DNA from: a cyanobacterium endosymbiont of Rhopalodia gibberula
Lineage (GTDB): Bacteria; Cyanobacteriota; Cyanobacteriia; Cyanobacteriales; Microcystaceae
Assembly (NCBI RefSeq): GCF_003574135.1
Contig: NZ_AP018341.1
Location: 2,021,740-2,085,739, forward strand
Direction: 5' to 3'
Length of the DNA stretch: 64,000 nt
Shown here piece by piece: positions 18,530 to 28,588 of the stretch. The position numbers and the translations under genes are program-made. The notes under the pieces are model-generated. The model was not told the DNA's origin, did no database searches, and saw only the letters and a list, made by a program, of their open reading frames with translations. Each line of letters opens with the position of its first letter. The first letter of the stretch is position 1.

Positions 18530-18700
18530 TACATTTACAGCTGATGAATATTCGGTAACGCTAATTATGGAAATATCTGAATAGAGGTGGATAAATGGCA
18601 ACATTTTTTATATGAACAAAGTTAGTGAAGCAGTAAAATCCTATGGTTTGGATATGAAAAGCTGCACCGTGCGCTTACGCGACTCGTTAGGGGAATCTAG
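18530..18700. repeat. Diverged repeat, copy A (partner near 47.1 kb)
   Basis: This segment aligns by eye with 47120-47285. Shared landmarks are TTTACAGC-GAT, ATTATGGAA-TAT, a TTTTTTAT tract and CTGCACCGTG-CTT-CG-ACTC. Both copies are broken in all frames, consistent with decayed copies of one mobile or duplicated sequence. Confidence 0.5.
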
Positions 18701-19306
18701 GATAAAAAATCAACACTGGCTTTCACTTTCGTCAAAGACAAACCTCGCAAGTGTCACTTAACCTTGGTAAAATTGAAGCCTGGATAAGTTTTTGAAAGGG
18801 AAGTGTTAGCGTATTAGTTCTTCACACCCACCTTGGACAGAGTTGACGTCCAATGAGAGTAGTCCTTCTCACTAGATAATACGACTCTCATTCTGTTCTC
18901 GTAGGACACGACTTTTCAAGTACAAAATCAAAGATTCCTAGGAGCAACTTCACTGTTAATATAGATTTCTAACAATAAATAATGCGGCAAATCCGGATAT
19001 ATCAGGGGTCGCTTCTTGATTGTAAACAGAGGTATAATTGGGAAAGCTAACTTAGCTGTTCTAAAGATTTGAATCTTAAGAATAAAGACAGAATAAAGAC
19101 GGCAATCACTTAACTGAGCCACGACTTAGTTAGCCAAGCTCCCTAACTAACTAGGCAATCTCCTCATCGAAGAAAGAACTTTTCTTGCTTCATGGTGTCG
19201 GATATAGAAGACGTAACAGTTTAGGGAGCTGTCGAGCAACTCTTCTTCTATGATTCCAGCCACCAATAAAATCCACTCACATTTAGTAAGGAAGATTAAT
19301 AGGTAA

Positions 19307-21559
19307 ATGGAATTTTCAATCGCTACACTTTTGTCCAATTTTACAGATGACAAATTAGTCGCGGCTAAATTTCTGGAAAAAAAGTTGGGGTGTGAAGACG
19401 AAGAAAGCATCGAAAAGCTCCAAATCATTTTAGATGTTTTAGAAAAAATCGGAGTTCTAGTTAAGGAGAGGGGGAAATATCGCCGTTTTATAGAGAAAAA
19501 TCTGGTTGAAGCTAAATTACGCTGTTCAAGCAAGGGATTTTGTTTTGCCATTCAAGATGAAGAAGACGCTGACGATATCTATGTACGAGAAACTCATCTT
19601 AGCAATGCGTGGAACGGTGACCGCGTCCTTGTCAAAGTGATTAAAGAAGGCACTCGTCGTCGTTCTCCAGAAGGAGAAGTGAAACTGATTTTAGAGCGGG
19701 CAAATCCATCTTTACTTGCTCAGGTAAAAAAAGATGATGGAGATTATAGAGCGATTCCTCTCGATGATCGCTTATTGTTTGAACTTTTACTTAAACAGAA
19801 TGAGAATAGTTTAGAACAAGCAGTTAACCATCTAGTTCACGTCTCGGTAATACGCTATCCGATTGGAGAACAGCCTCCCTGGGGAACTATCACCCGCATT
19901 TTAGGAAGTGATGCTGAAGAAGCTGCAGATACAGATATTGTCTGTTGTAAACACGATTTGCCTCAAGTTTTCCCCGAAGCGGTGGAACGACTGGCGGAAA
20001 CTTTGCCAAAAACTGTTGATCTGGCTGAAATTGATAAGCGGGTTGACTTGCGTCAACAGTTTACGTTTACCTTTGTTGAAGATGAGCAGCGAGACCACCC
20101 TCCTTTTGTTGAAACAGCCTTTACCCTTGAGAAAACTCCCGATCAATACTGGCAATTAGGTGTTCATATCACTGATGTTGCTCATTATGTGACCCCTGAT
20201 TCGCTCCTCGATAAAACGGCAAAAAAACGAGGGACAACAATTTATTTGGGTGAAAAAGTTCTTCCCTTATTGCCAAAAGCTTTAACTGACTGTTGCTGTA
20301 TTGTCCCAGGAAAAGATTGTTTAACCATCTCAGTGTTAATTACCTTTGATAAAAATGGTCAAATGACTGAATTCGAAATTCAGCCAACAGTTATTAATGT
20401 TGATGAACAACTGACTTACCAAGAAGCTCAAGGGTTATTAGTCCATCTTACCCAGGTGTCTGCCGAACAAGAGGAATTAGCTCAATGTCTTAACCAACTG
20501 TTTTTTACCCTTAGTCCCTTAGTTAAAGCACAACGGTTGCAACGAGGAGGGTTTGAACTACAGTTAGAGCCGCGATCACCTTGTCAAGATGAAGGACGTT
20601 TAGGAGTCATTATTGCTTCATCCAAGGTTCCTGTGCGATCGCTGTTAATGGAGTTGATAATCCTAGCAGGAAAATCGGTAGCAGATCATCTTTACGCTTT
20701 AGGAATTCCCTCCCTTTATTGCGCTCAACCTGAGCCAGATTGGGAAGAATTAGAAGATTTACTAAAACTGGTAGACAACTTAGGAATAGATATACAATTG
20801 TCTTCCGAAGAGGAGATTACCGCTCAAGATTATTACAATTTGACTCAAGGATTTAATCAATGTTCATCGGTGCGGGTGTTAAATTTTCTTTTGAAAGATA
20901 CCCTAAAATCTGCTAAATACAGCAGTCATTCGGCTCCTCATTTCGGCTTGGCTTATCATGACTGTTACACTCATTGTGTTTCTCCTGGTCAACGGTATGG
21001 GGATTTATTAGTACAACGTATGATTAAGTTATTGTTTAGTGAAGGGCGTGATCGTCGTACCAAACAAACTAAAACGGGGGTGGATCTCCACAGCAGTCGT
21101 TGTCACGTTGACATTAACTGGAATGTTTTACCCCCCGCAATGCAAGAAAGTCTTGAAGAAGAATTTCACGTCTTAGTTTCTCATCTTAACGACCGTGAAA
21201 AGTTAGCTGAAGACGCAGAAAAAGATCTCGATGGCTTGAAAAAGGCTGAGAAAATGAAAGAACGCACTGGCCAGGTTTTTCGAGGCTTGATTACGGGAGT
21301 TCAATCCTATGGTTTCTTTGTCGAAATTGAAGACCTATTGGTGGAAGGACTCGTTCATGTTAGTTCTTTGAAAGATGATTGGTATGAATATCGCGCCCGT
21401 CACGGTTGTTTAGTAGGACGAAAAAACCGCATTGCTTATCGTTTAGGGGATGAAGTTGAAGTAGAGGTAAAAAGTGTAGACTATTATCGTCAGCAGATCG
21501 ATTTAGTAACTGTCGGGGGCGGAAGCTCCGCTAGAAATGATGATTGGGACGATGACTAA
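19307..21559 (+). CDS. RNB-domain protein, RNase II/R family, Zam type
   Basis: The 750-residue protein has an N-terminal winged-helix-like region, a cold-shock-type segment (about 68-115), an RNB domain (about 245-590, with WQLGVHITDVAHYV and HFGLAYHDCYTH) and a C-terminal S1 RNA-binding domain (about 655-735). In RNase II and R the segment entering the RNB core reads DARDFDDA, providing magnesium-binding aspartates. Here the aligned stretch is DEQRDHPPFVETA (259-271), so that cluster is missing, and SPIRRY is changed to SPGQRY. This agrees with a Zam-like branch (linked to acetazolamide resistance in Synechocystis) and suggests RNA binding without normal exonuclease activity (inference). 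It starts 26 bases ahead of a DUF3153 gene at its 3' side. Confidence 0.8.
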   Translation: MEFSIATLLSNFTDDKLVAAKFLEKKLGCEDEESIEKLQIILDVLEKIGVLVKERGKYRRFIEKNLVEAKLRCSSKGFCFAIQDEEDADDIYVRETHLSNAWNGDRVLVKVIKEGTRRRSPEGEVKLILERANPSLLAQVKKDDGDYRAIPLDDRLLFELLLKQNENSLEQAVNHLVHVSVIRYPIGEQPPWGTITRILGSDAEEAADTDIVCCKHDLPQVFPEAVERLAETLPKTVDLAEIDKRVDLRQQFTFTFVEDEQRDHPPFVETAFTLEKTPDQYWQLGVHITDVAHYVTPDSLLDKTAKKRGTTIYLGEKVLPLLPKALTDCCCIVPGKDCLTISVLITFDKNGQMTEFEIQPTVINVDEQLTYQEAQGLLVHLTQVSAEQEELAQCLNQLFFTLSPLVKAQRLQRGGFELQLEPRSPCQDEGRLGVIIASSKVPVRSLLMELIILAGKSVADHLYALGIPSLYCAQPEPDWEELEDLLKLVDNLGIDIQLSSEEEITAQDYYNLTQGFNQCSSVRVLNFLLKDTLKSAKYSSHSAPHFGLAYHDCYTHCVSPGQRYGDLLVQRMIKLLFSEGRDRRTKQTKTGVDLHSSRCHVDINWNVLPPAMQESLEEEFHVLVSHLNDREKLAEDAEKDLDGLKKAEKMKERTGQVFRGLITGVQSYGFFVEIEDLLVEGLVHVSSLKDDWYEYRARHGCLVGRKNRIAYRLGDEVEVEVKSVDYYRQQIDLVTVGGGSSARNDDWDDD

Positions 21560-21585
21560 TTTTAGCTAAAAGTTAATGGTTAACC

Positions 21586-22383
21586 GTGAAAAATCAAGAA
21601 CAGGATTTCAACCAAAAAAGTGAAAACCAGGCATTTAGAGGTTTGTTAAGTTTTTTTTTGGCGCCTCTAGTCATTAGTTTATTAACCCTATTAAGTGGCT
21701 GTGTTCACTATGGTGTGAGTGTAGATTTTTTTCAACAACATCGAGGAGAAATTGTACAACATATTAGCTTGGCTGAACAGTTAACTAACTTAAGTCAAAC
21801 AGAAGCCAATAAATGGTTAGACAGTATTGAAAAACGGGCGAAAAATCTTCAAGGAAAAACTAAACGGATATCTCCTCAAGAGATCATTGTAAAAATCCCT
21901 TTCGGGAATGGTAAAGAACTGATTGAGAAATTCAATGAATTTTTTAACCCTCCTACGTCTAGGCTAACTCAGTCCTTTAAGGACAACGATTCAGATTTAG
22001 TGGATCTTAAAGCTAAAATGTCTTTAAAACAAGGTAATTGGCTATTCCTAGAACATAATTTACTTAATCTAGAAGTAGATTTACGAACGTTAGGAGTTTT
22101 GTCGAGTCAAGGCAATGTTATCCTTAGTACAGGATCGCTAGTAGATTTAGAATTTATTCTAAAGGCTCCTTTTGGACTTAAAAATATTGCCAGTAATACC
22201 TCTTTTGAGCAGAAAAATTATCAGATTGTTTGGGAATTAAAACCTGGTCAAATCAATACTATTGAAGCATCTTTTTGGGTCCCTAGTTATTTAGGAATTG
22301 GAACTGTTGGAATTATTTTATTGATGTTAATTGGATTTTATGTGAAATATCGACATCTTCCAGGAATACAACTGGCGAAATAA
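21586..22383 (+). CDS. DUF3153 family cyanobacterial membrane-anchored lipoprotein
   Basis: The 265-residue protein begins at GTG, has a hydrophobic segment ending in LLTLLSGC (lipobox, Cys38) after a polar lead of about 20 residues, a soluble region containing HYGVSVDFFQQHRGEIVQHI typical of DUF3153, and a C-terminal transmembrane helix (GIGTVGIILLMLIGFYVKYR). It is probably anchored at both ends at the thylakoid or plasma membrane. Function unknown. The 26-base gap from the RNB gene suggests co-transcription. Confidence 0.78.
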   Translation: MKNQEQDFNQKSENQAFRGLLSFFLAPLVISLLTLLSGCVHYGVSVDFFQQHRGEIVQHISLAEQLTNLSQTEANKWLDSIEKRAKNLQGKTKRISPQEIIVKIPFGNGKELIEKFNEFFNPPTSRLTQSFKDNDSDLVDLKAKMSLKQGNWLFLEHNLLNLEVDLRTLGVLSSQGNVILSTGSLVDLEFILKAPFGLKNIASNTSFEQKNYQIVWELKPGQINTIEASFWVPSYLGIGTVGIILLMLIGFYVKYRHLPGIQLAK

Positions 22384-22904
22384 AAGATACAGAAACTTCA
22401 ACTGATAGTAAAACTGTGACTTAAATACTAATCAATAAAAACTAAAGGTTTTCAAATTATCTAATTTATGATGATGTAATAGGTAATTTTTATGGATTCT
22501 AAAATAGAGATTTGTTACTAATAAATATACTAATATGTTGTTATGAATTAACTATTAGATTTCTATACCATTTTATATTAATAGTTCTTAGATAAGATTA
22601 AACTAAGTGAGCTTAGATAATAGAACCATGAAAATATAGTTCAAAAATAGTAAGAATTATTGAGGTTTATTTATAGACAAAAAATTTCCCAAAAACGAGA
22701 ATGGAAGTACGTATAAGTAGTCACCATATCCTGAAGAGAAAGAAGTTTAAAAAATTGGAAAATATGACAAAAATAAAAGAATAGATTAAGTCATTGTTTT
22801 TTAACACTTACTAAGTACATACAAGTGGTTTAGTTAAAGCCGAACTAAAACAATGAGAAAATAAAGAATTATATCTATTTTTTCTATACAACTTATAGTC
22901 TAGA

Positions 22905-23055
22905 AATGGATATAATAGAGGTAGGATGGTTTTAAATAAAAATTTATAAAATCGTCGAAAAAATATTTTAAGGGTAAGTATGCCTTAGCTAAGGTGATTA
23001 AATAAGGCACCGCTCAAAGTGATTGATATAAATGGTGTCAATTAAAGCAATATAA
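22905..23055 (+). repeat. Degenerate repeat related to 59240-59365
   Basis: By eye the two stretches share ATATAATAGA-G, then AAGG-TAA-TA-G--TTAG-TAA and CTCAAAGTGA. In one frame this copy reads KYALAKVIK, stop, GTAQSD, which could be the helix-turn-helix start of a transposase. The identity is too low for a family call. Confidence 0.35.
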
Positions 23056-23176
23056 GTATAATTTAAATTACTTAAATATAAAGATATAAAATAATTGGCT
23101 TTTTTGAAATCTATTTAAAGCTACTTGCTCACAAGTAATTTTTGTCATACTACGATTAATAATTACCGTATTCCTG

Positions 23177-23218
23177 ATCAAACTGTGGCTCATTTTTTAA
23201 AACTAACCACAGTTTGAT
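23177..23218. repeat. 12-bp inverted repeat
   Basis: ATCAAACTGTGG (23177-23188) and CCACAGTTTGAT (23207-23218) pair perfectly around an 18-base loop. It lies just upstream of the Uma2-like remnant and could be an old terminator or element end. Confidence 0.5.
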
Positions 23219-23239
23219 TAAGTGTTTAAGCAGTTATAG

Positions 23240-23455
23240 AATCGATCCTATTCTTCTCAGAAAGATTGTTAGTCCAGAACAAAATTGGAGATTATCCTTG
23301 TTCCTGAATATTGGACTGTTGATCCAGATAAATAAAAAGTGACAGTTTTATTACTGACAAAGAGATTATATAAGAAAGTCGTCTACCTCAATAAGGAAAG
23401 TTTCAGACTTGATACTTTCCTGCGATTAATGGTAACTGTCGACAATACTTCATGA
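23240..23455 (+). pseudogene. Uma2-family endonuclease-like remnant (C-terminal part)
   Basis: From 23306 the frame reads EYWTVDPDK, a TAA at 23333, then KVTVLLLTKRLYKKVVYLNK and FRLDTFLRLMVTVDN to a stop at 23453. The EYW-VDP motif followed by beta strands and a final hydrophobic stretch is the usual C terminus of the cyanobacterial Uma2 (DUF820, PD-(D/E)XK-like) family. The N-terminal part is missing or unreadable, and one nonsense codon is present. These proteins are abundant in cyanobacteria and often lost. Confidence 0.6.
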
Positions 23456-23710
23456 TTTTAGCTTGATAGTAATCAATAAATTAATCTTCATAGCCACTAA
23501 TTTTTTCTTATCCTAGCTAAAACCTAAAGAAGTTTACTTGTCTATACTGGGTCTGATAAATTAGCAGCCAATGACTTCTAGAATTTTTATTACAACTATG
23601 TTTTATGACTCTAAAACTTAATTACATAAAAATAAAACATTCAGTAAAGTTGGGAACTTTGTAAAATGAAACTTTTAACTTTCGTCGATTGTTACTTTAT
23701 CACGGCTAGC

Positions 23711-25195
23711 TTAAAAAAGCCAAGGAATTAAAGTCGCTAACATAAGAAACAGAATTAATAACCCCCATGCAGCACGAGTATCATCAGGCTCAGTTAACTC
23801 ATTCAAACTTGGTCTTTCTAAGTCCCGTTGCAGAAAAAGAATCACAATTACCCAATAAAGAGGAAGGGAGTTTTCTGGGTTAATTAACGTTACAATTCCT
23901 AAGACAATTAAGGACACTATTGTAGTTCGCCTTGCAGTTTTTCGTCCATAAATAGCCTGAACAATTCGTCCCCCATCTAACTGACCAGCAGGAAGTAAAT
24001 TAAGAGCATTAATAACTAATCCTAACCATCCTATAATCGTTAAGGGATGAACATCAATTAACGATTTTTGCAGCTCTTCTCCGAACACCACCCGAGCTAA
24101 ACTGCCGACTAAAATTGAGCCTTGAAAAAATTGAGTAGGTACTTGAAACAAACTTCCTGGATGGGACAATACCAGTCCAACCGTCAGCAATACAAAGGAA
24201 AGTCCCCATCCTGCAGCCGAGCCAGCAAAAGCCACATCAAATAAGGCATTTCGGTTAGGCAGCAAAGATTCGAAGCGAGTAATTGCCCCAAAAGATCCAA
24301 TTTGCCAGGTGGGAAGAAAAAACGGAACACTCAGGCGCACATTATGACGTTTTGCAATAAGACGATGACTAATTTCATGAGCAATTAAAACTGTCCACAG
24401 TCCTAAACTAAGGGGTATAGTTTCTTGATAACGACTCCAGTCACTGAACAAGTCGAATCCTAACAGAATTCCTGATGCTTCTAAACTAGTTAAAATAGTT
24501 CCTACAAACAGGACCAAAGCAACATTTTTTTGAACTAAAGTAGTTGGTCGCGGGTCAACAATACTCGGAAGCACTATCACCACAGGTTTCTTTTCCGTTC
24601 CTTCTACTAAAAAGAGACGGTACTTATCGAAAAAACGAGCTTTTAATTTTTCTGAAAGGCGATCATAAACTGTGTCAGGTTCCCCTCGCAAATTTCCTTT
24701 AAAAATTGCTCCCTCTTGATAAGAAATCGTTTCAGTCGCAAAAAAGGTATCAATGCCAAATATACCTTTAATAAGTTTAAGATCTTCTTCAGGAATGGGT
24801 AGAGCATCTGCTACAATTTTGGGGTTAGAGTCAATGCAGGACTTTTCAGATTGATTTACTTGAGACTTCTCAGTCTTACTTTGTTCTTGTAAGCGCCTAG
24901 CGGCCTTTTTTTGTAGAATGACATCTTGACCTTCGGCTCTTAGTCTTTTTCCTAGATAAATGTATATTGCTAATGAAGTGATCAACAACAGTAAAATTGC
25001 AACTAAATTAAGATAAATTCCGGCAGCGAATAATCCGAAAGATACTAGCCAAGGAACTATCAATACCAACGACTGCAACTCAGCAAAAATTGCTAACCTA
25101 CCATATAATTTAGCTCGGTTATAACCCCAGGTTATAATTCCCAAGGCGACCAAAATAATTAAGAGTATAGTAGTTGTCTCAGATGGGTTTAACAT
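23711..25195 (-). CDS. Site-2 protease family membrane metalloprotease, EGY-like
   Basis: The 494-residue protein has several transmembrane helices, a GNLR motif (167-170), the zinc motif H273-E-I-S-H277 and the second metal motif N399-L-L-P-A-G-Q-L-D407-G-G. This combination is characteristic of the EGY (ethylene-dependent gravitropism-deficient and yellow-green) branch of M50 proteases in cyanobacteria and chloroplasts. It cleaves transmembrane substrates, and plastid homologues affect thylakoid development. Catalytic residues are intact. A charged coiled region (about 85-120) lies between the first helices and the soluble domain. It is convergent with the preceding remnant and stands alone. 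Confidence 0.88.
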   Translation of the reverse strand: MLNPSETTTILLIILVALGIITWGYNRAKLYGRLAIFAELQSLVLIVPWLVSFGLFAAGIYLNLVAILLLLITSLAIYIYLGKRLRAEGQDVILQKKAARRLQEQSKTEKSQVNQSEKSCIDSNPKIVADALPIPEEDLKLIKGIFGIDTFFATETISYQEGAIFKGNLRGEPDTVYDRLSEKLKARFFDKYRLFLVEGTEKKPVVIVLPSIVDPRPTTLVQKNVALVLFVGTILTSLEASGILLGFDLFSDWSRYQETIPLSLGLWTVLIAHEISHRLIAKRHNVRLSVPFFLPTWQIGSFGAITRFESLLPNRNALFDVAFAGSAAGWGLSFVLLTVGLVLSHPGSLFQVPTQFFQGSILVGSLARVVFGEELQKSLIDVHPLTIIGWLGLVINALNLLPAGQLDGGRIVQAIYGRKTARRTTIVSLIVLGIVTLINPENSLPLYWVIVILFLQRDLERPSLNELTEPDDTRAAWGLLILFLMLATLIPWLF

Positions 25196-25738
25196 GATTT
25201 ATAAGTGCTTAGATAATTGGGGTAGTCGTCTTAGGAGTTATTAGTTAAAACACCAACTATACTGAATTTATATATTTATTATAGGGTACTCAAGCACACC
25301 ACACTAACATCGACGCTTGTCAAGTTTAATAGATGAGCCTAAGCAGGGTTTTTATCGATTTGGACTGGATATATTTTAAACCCATAAAAACCGTCAATTT
25401 CTCCCCTCTCACTCCTTTATCTTCTTAGTCTCAATATATTGATTCAGATAATAAACAGCTTAGATCTTAACTTAAACTGAAAACGGAGGAAACTGTCGAT
25501 GTTAATGACAGTTTCCTCCATGCTATGAAGTTAACTTATTTCTAACAAAGGTTGTTAACATTCCCTAAAAACATAAACAAATAGGGTAAAACTATAGTAT
25601 GTCGCCCTCGACGAGGGGTGAGTAGAGTTGACATGATAGATAATTTACAATTAATCTTCATTTAGTGAAATCCTCTTTCCCAATTGGGGAGTATATAGTA
25701 ATTTTAAAGATGTTTTTTGTACTGTTTCTTTTTTATCA
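25196..25738. other. Spacer with a 13-bp hairpin
   Basis: About 540 bases between two divergently oriented genes. It holds a perfect hairpin at 25485-25519, and the promoter regions must lie on either side. No open frame is seen. Confidence 0.5.
25485..25519. repeat. Perfect 13-bp inverted repeat
   Basis: GGAGGAAACTGTC (25485-25497) and GACAGTTTCCTCC (25507-25519) pair perfectly with a 9-base loop. It sits in a region with no gene ending, so it may be the terminator of a lost gene or an RNA element. Confidence 0.6.
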
Positions 25739-26083
25739 ATGGCGCAACTGACACTAAACTTAATTCAAGGAGCCGTTAGCTTTAATTTTAGTCCTGAAGC
25801 TGCTCAAACTCTTAAAGGAGAAATTGATGAGTTAATGATGGGTCTTAAAGCTATTTTGACCCAGTCTGTCAGTGGAGGTAGGACTCAGCCTCAAAGGGCT
25901 ATGGAATATACTTATACAGGAGAGGTTTTTGTTGAACTATTTTGTAATCCTAATATTTATCCAAATCCCTTTGCAGCTAAAGTTTTATTGACGGTCAAAG
26001 ATGACCATGTTCGACTGACCACAGAAGCTGAACTAACCCGCGTCATCGAAGACTTGGAACAATATCTTAAGCCAGTTGGCTAG
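25739..26083 (+). CDS. Conserved-looking hypothetical protein, 114 residues
   Basis: The soluble protein begins MAQLTLNLIQGAVSFNFSPE and ends with a helical LTRVIEDLEQYLKP. It looks like a compact alpha/beta domain with no membrane span, signal peptide or catalytic motif. Codon use is ordinary for the window. I do not recognise a family name. It is monocistronic with no clear Shine-Dalgarno. Confidence 0.6.
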   Translation: MAQLTLNLIQGAVSFNFSPEAAQTLKGEIDELMMGLKAILTQSVSGGRTQPQRAMEYTYTGEVFVELFCNPNIYPNPFAAKVLLTVKDDHVRLTTEAELTRVIEDLEQYLKPVG

Positions 26084-26473
26084 TACTGGGACTGATTAAT
26101 TAACAAGCAAAAGCATTGATTGGGAAGGTTCAGGAATGATGTAGGGAATAGATCATTGTTGATCTGCCATTCAAGGAATTTAACCTAAACTATTTTTGAT
26201 ATAACCAAACCATTTATGAATACAGACAATTAGTTATAACTATTTATGTTTTTTGGGGTTGTATTTTACATATATCCTGACCTTTCTCATCCTAATTACA
26301 TAAAAATATCCCTTTTATTCTCAATAACTTCTGGGATATCATGAAACCTATTTTTTTAGAAGATTATTTGTTATCTGAACAACAAATAAGTTAAAAACAA
26401 TTAGGTAGGGATAGAATAATTTTAAAATCGTAAAGTATAAAATTTGAACTTAATTGACCAACAGTCTTTGATT
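26084..26473. other. Empty spacer
   Basis: About 390 bases between convergent genes. No hairpin with a T-run, RNA gene or open frame was found. Confidence 0.5.
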
Positions 26474-26722
26474 TTAGTCATTATCCCAAGTCGTGCAGGG
26501 AATCGGATCACCGATTTGGTCGCTTAGTAAATAATCATGTCTCTCTAATTCTGTTTCCACATACGCCCATCCACGAGGGGAGATATGCTTGCAAACGACA
26601 TGAATAGGCTTACGATAATTTGTCGTTTCTCTTTTTACTAAGTTGACAGACTTCATCAGCGATAATACTGATTGTATAATGAGTACAGGAAGAGGACTTA
26701 AGGACAGGAAGAGCAGTAACAC
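26474..26722 (-). CDS. Small hypothetical protein, possibly with a decayed 5' end
   Basis: The last 50 codons read as a plausible conserved protein (KPIHVVCKHISPRGWAYVET, then LSDQIGDPIPCTTWDND). The first 25 codons are hydrophobic and not persuasive. An alternative frame from an ATG at 26728 reads MSVTALPVLKSS and could be the original N terminus, which would imply a frameshift. An ATG at codon 23 gives a 60-residue form. Which start is used, or whether the gene is broken, cannot be decided from this sequence. Confidence 0.45.
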   Translation of the reverse strand: MLLLFLSLSPLPVLIIQSVLSLMKSVNLVKRETTNYRKPIHVVCKHISPRGWAYVETELERHDYLLSDQIGDPIPCTTWDND

Positions 26723-26876
26723 TCATAGCAATTGGTTAAGAAAGTCAATGAGGTCCAATATCTACTATTTTCGAAGTCAGTAGTTAATCAACATAATTTT
26801 TGCTGTAACAAAAGCTACAATCTTTTTAGATAAAACATTTAAATCTCTTTAAGAAAAGGTTTATAAGACGTCGGAT

Positions 26877-27608
26877 TTAGCTATGAGGATCGGAAGGCTT
26901 AACGTGAACAATGAGGAGGGAAAAATAAGAAAGTCGAAGGTTTGATTGCTTCTCTAACTCATCATAAATCACTTGCCCCGGTTGAGTCGCCCGTTCCACT
27001 ACCCAAGCATGCTCCAATAAATTTAACCGCCGCAAAATTTCCCACACTTGAGGGTAGACCGAACTAACTTTTAACAAAACTACCACATCAGCCCACCCCA
27101 ATGTTTGTTCTAAGTCCTCTAAGGTGTAAAGAACAGGGAGAACAGCTAACCGTTGATTCCTAACCGTTAAAGGAAGGTTTAAAACCGAAGCCACAGCCAT
27201 TGGAGAACAAACCCCTGGAACGGTTTTAATTTTTACTGAGGGGTAATAATATGTGAGTGTCTGGGCTAAATAAGTAAAGGTACTATAAAAGCTGATATCC
27301 CCTTCACAGGCAAAAGCCACATCCTTTCCTTGTTGAAGGTAAGACCAGACTTGTTCAGCAGACTGTTTCCAGGCTAATCGTAATTCTTCTTCATTTTGGA
27401 CATAGGGAAAAGACAGAGGACAAGTTTCCTGCTCAGAAATTAGCCACGGGGAGATAATTGTTTGAGCAATTCCAGACTGATTCCCTACCCCCATGGGAAA
27501 AGCAACAACAGATGCCTGTTGCAATAGGCGTACCCCTTTAACTGTAATCAAGTCAGGGTCTCCTGTTCCTACACTGATGCCGTATAAAATTCCGGTTTTT
27601 GCTACCAT
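26877..27608 (-). CDS. cobI: Precorrin-2 C(20)-methyltransferase
   Basis: The 243 residues belong to the tetrapyrrole methylase family: an N-terminal SAM-site motif GISVGTGDPDLITVKGVRLL, the CEGDISFYSTF motif diagnostic of the CobI/CbiL branch, and VPGVCSPMAVASVLNLPL. It adds a methyl group at C20 of precorrin-2 in corrin ring synthesis. Length is normal. It stands alone, and no other cobalamin gene is in the window. It may be split from the pathway as is common in cyanobacteria. Intactness suggests that B12-type cofactor (pseudocobalamin in many cyanobacteria) synthesis is still under selection. Confidence 0.9.
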   Translation of the reverse strand: MVAKTGILYGISVGTGDPDLITVKGVRLLQQASVVAFPMGVGNQSGIAQTIISPWLISEQETCPLSFPYVQNEEELRLAWKQSAEQVWSYLQQGKDVAFACEGDISFYSTFTYLAQTLTYYYPSVKIKTVPGVCSPMAVASVLNLPLTVRNQRLAVLPVLYTLEDLEQTLGWADVVVLLKVSSVYPQVWEILRRLNLLEHAWVVERATQPGQVIYDELEKQSNLRLSYFSLLIVHVKPSDPHS

Positions 27609-28588
27609 TCGTTTACTTTTCTATTTTAAAACGCAGACTGTTCTCTAAGTTCGGAAACGGTCGGTCAATTTTTAATCCAAAGATGAAAATTGAGCTTTTG
27701 CGGCTTAAGAACTGTTGAACTTATTGTAGGTCTGCAGAAAAAATGTTAAATGCTGCTTAACTTACCACAATCTAAAATAAGTCCAATAACAATCAAAACA
27801 AACTAATCAATCATAATTTCCTCTTGAGATGGTTTTATAAGTTTAATGAACTTTTTATCTTTACTATTTATAGCTTAGAATCGCCCACAAATAAAGTCTC
27901 AATAAGTATATTTAGGATAAGTTATTCTCAAGTTTCAGCAAATAAAATATTTGTTCTTTTACTAATTTTGTTTGATTTGAGTAATTACATTATCGATTTA
28001 CAATCTTGTTTAGATAATTTTAAAGAAAAACTTCGTCAAATATTGACAAGTTGAAAGCTATCTAAACTCATAGTAGACTCGTAATGATTTAAGGATTCTA
28101 TCCCACTAACACATTCAATAATGAGATAATTTTACGTTAATTATGTCTGAATCAATTTTCAAAACTTTGAATTACTCAAATGTAGTATCCTCTAAACTTT
28201 AGAGTAGTAAATCTTAGTAAATTTGTTGTTTTATTACTTTTTTACAATTTAATTGTAGTTAATTACTTTAAAAGTGATACGCTATATCTAATTTTATTAA
28301 AAAACCATTTTTAAATAAAAGTGAATTGATTGATTTATCTAGACCAGAATATTTATATTTTTTTATAAAAAATCTTTGACTATTTTTTAAATCAATATAA
28401 GAATCAACTTCTAATTACAATAAAGGTTATATATTTTACTTTATAAAAAATTTTAACAAAAAAAATATATTGTATATAATAAAGGTTTAAAAAACACATA
28501 ATATATATTTTTTAAAAAAAAGATTATTAACCAGCTACTTCAAAAAAGTTATTTTATTTATTTGTAAAATAGAGAATATTCTCAAATA

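Larger units (their letters stand above)
18027..19306. other. Spacer with hairpins, coding debris and a diverged repeat
   Basis: About 1.3 kb without an intact gene. It holds a perfect 17-bp hairpin (18237-18280), a second 10-bp inverted repeat (ATCAAGCCGT/ACGGCTTGAT, about 18286-18320), a helical coding-like remnant (VEEYLRRLDKSVLRA, about 18280-18430), a repeat also found near 47.1 kb (18530-18700) and a 9-bp dyad at 18852-18892. The GC of 18240-18330 is higher than its surroundings. A 64-codon minus frame at 18928-19122 is open but unrecognised. Confidence 0.5.
22384..23710. other. Long spacer with decayed elements
   Basis: About 1.3 kb. It contains a repeat-like segment at 22905-23055 related to 59240-59365, a 12-bp inverted repeat at 23177-23218, and a Uma2-type remnant at 23240-23455. 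Everything else is AT-rich with stops in all frames. It separates two convergent genes. Confidence 0.5.

Noticed and set aside
27824-28054. 76-codon frame downstream of cobI
   Set aside because: Composition dominated by Ile, Phe, Leu, Ser and Tyr as expected from random AT-rich DNA; no start context.
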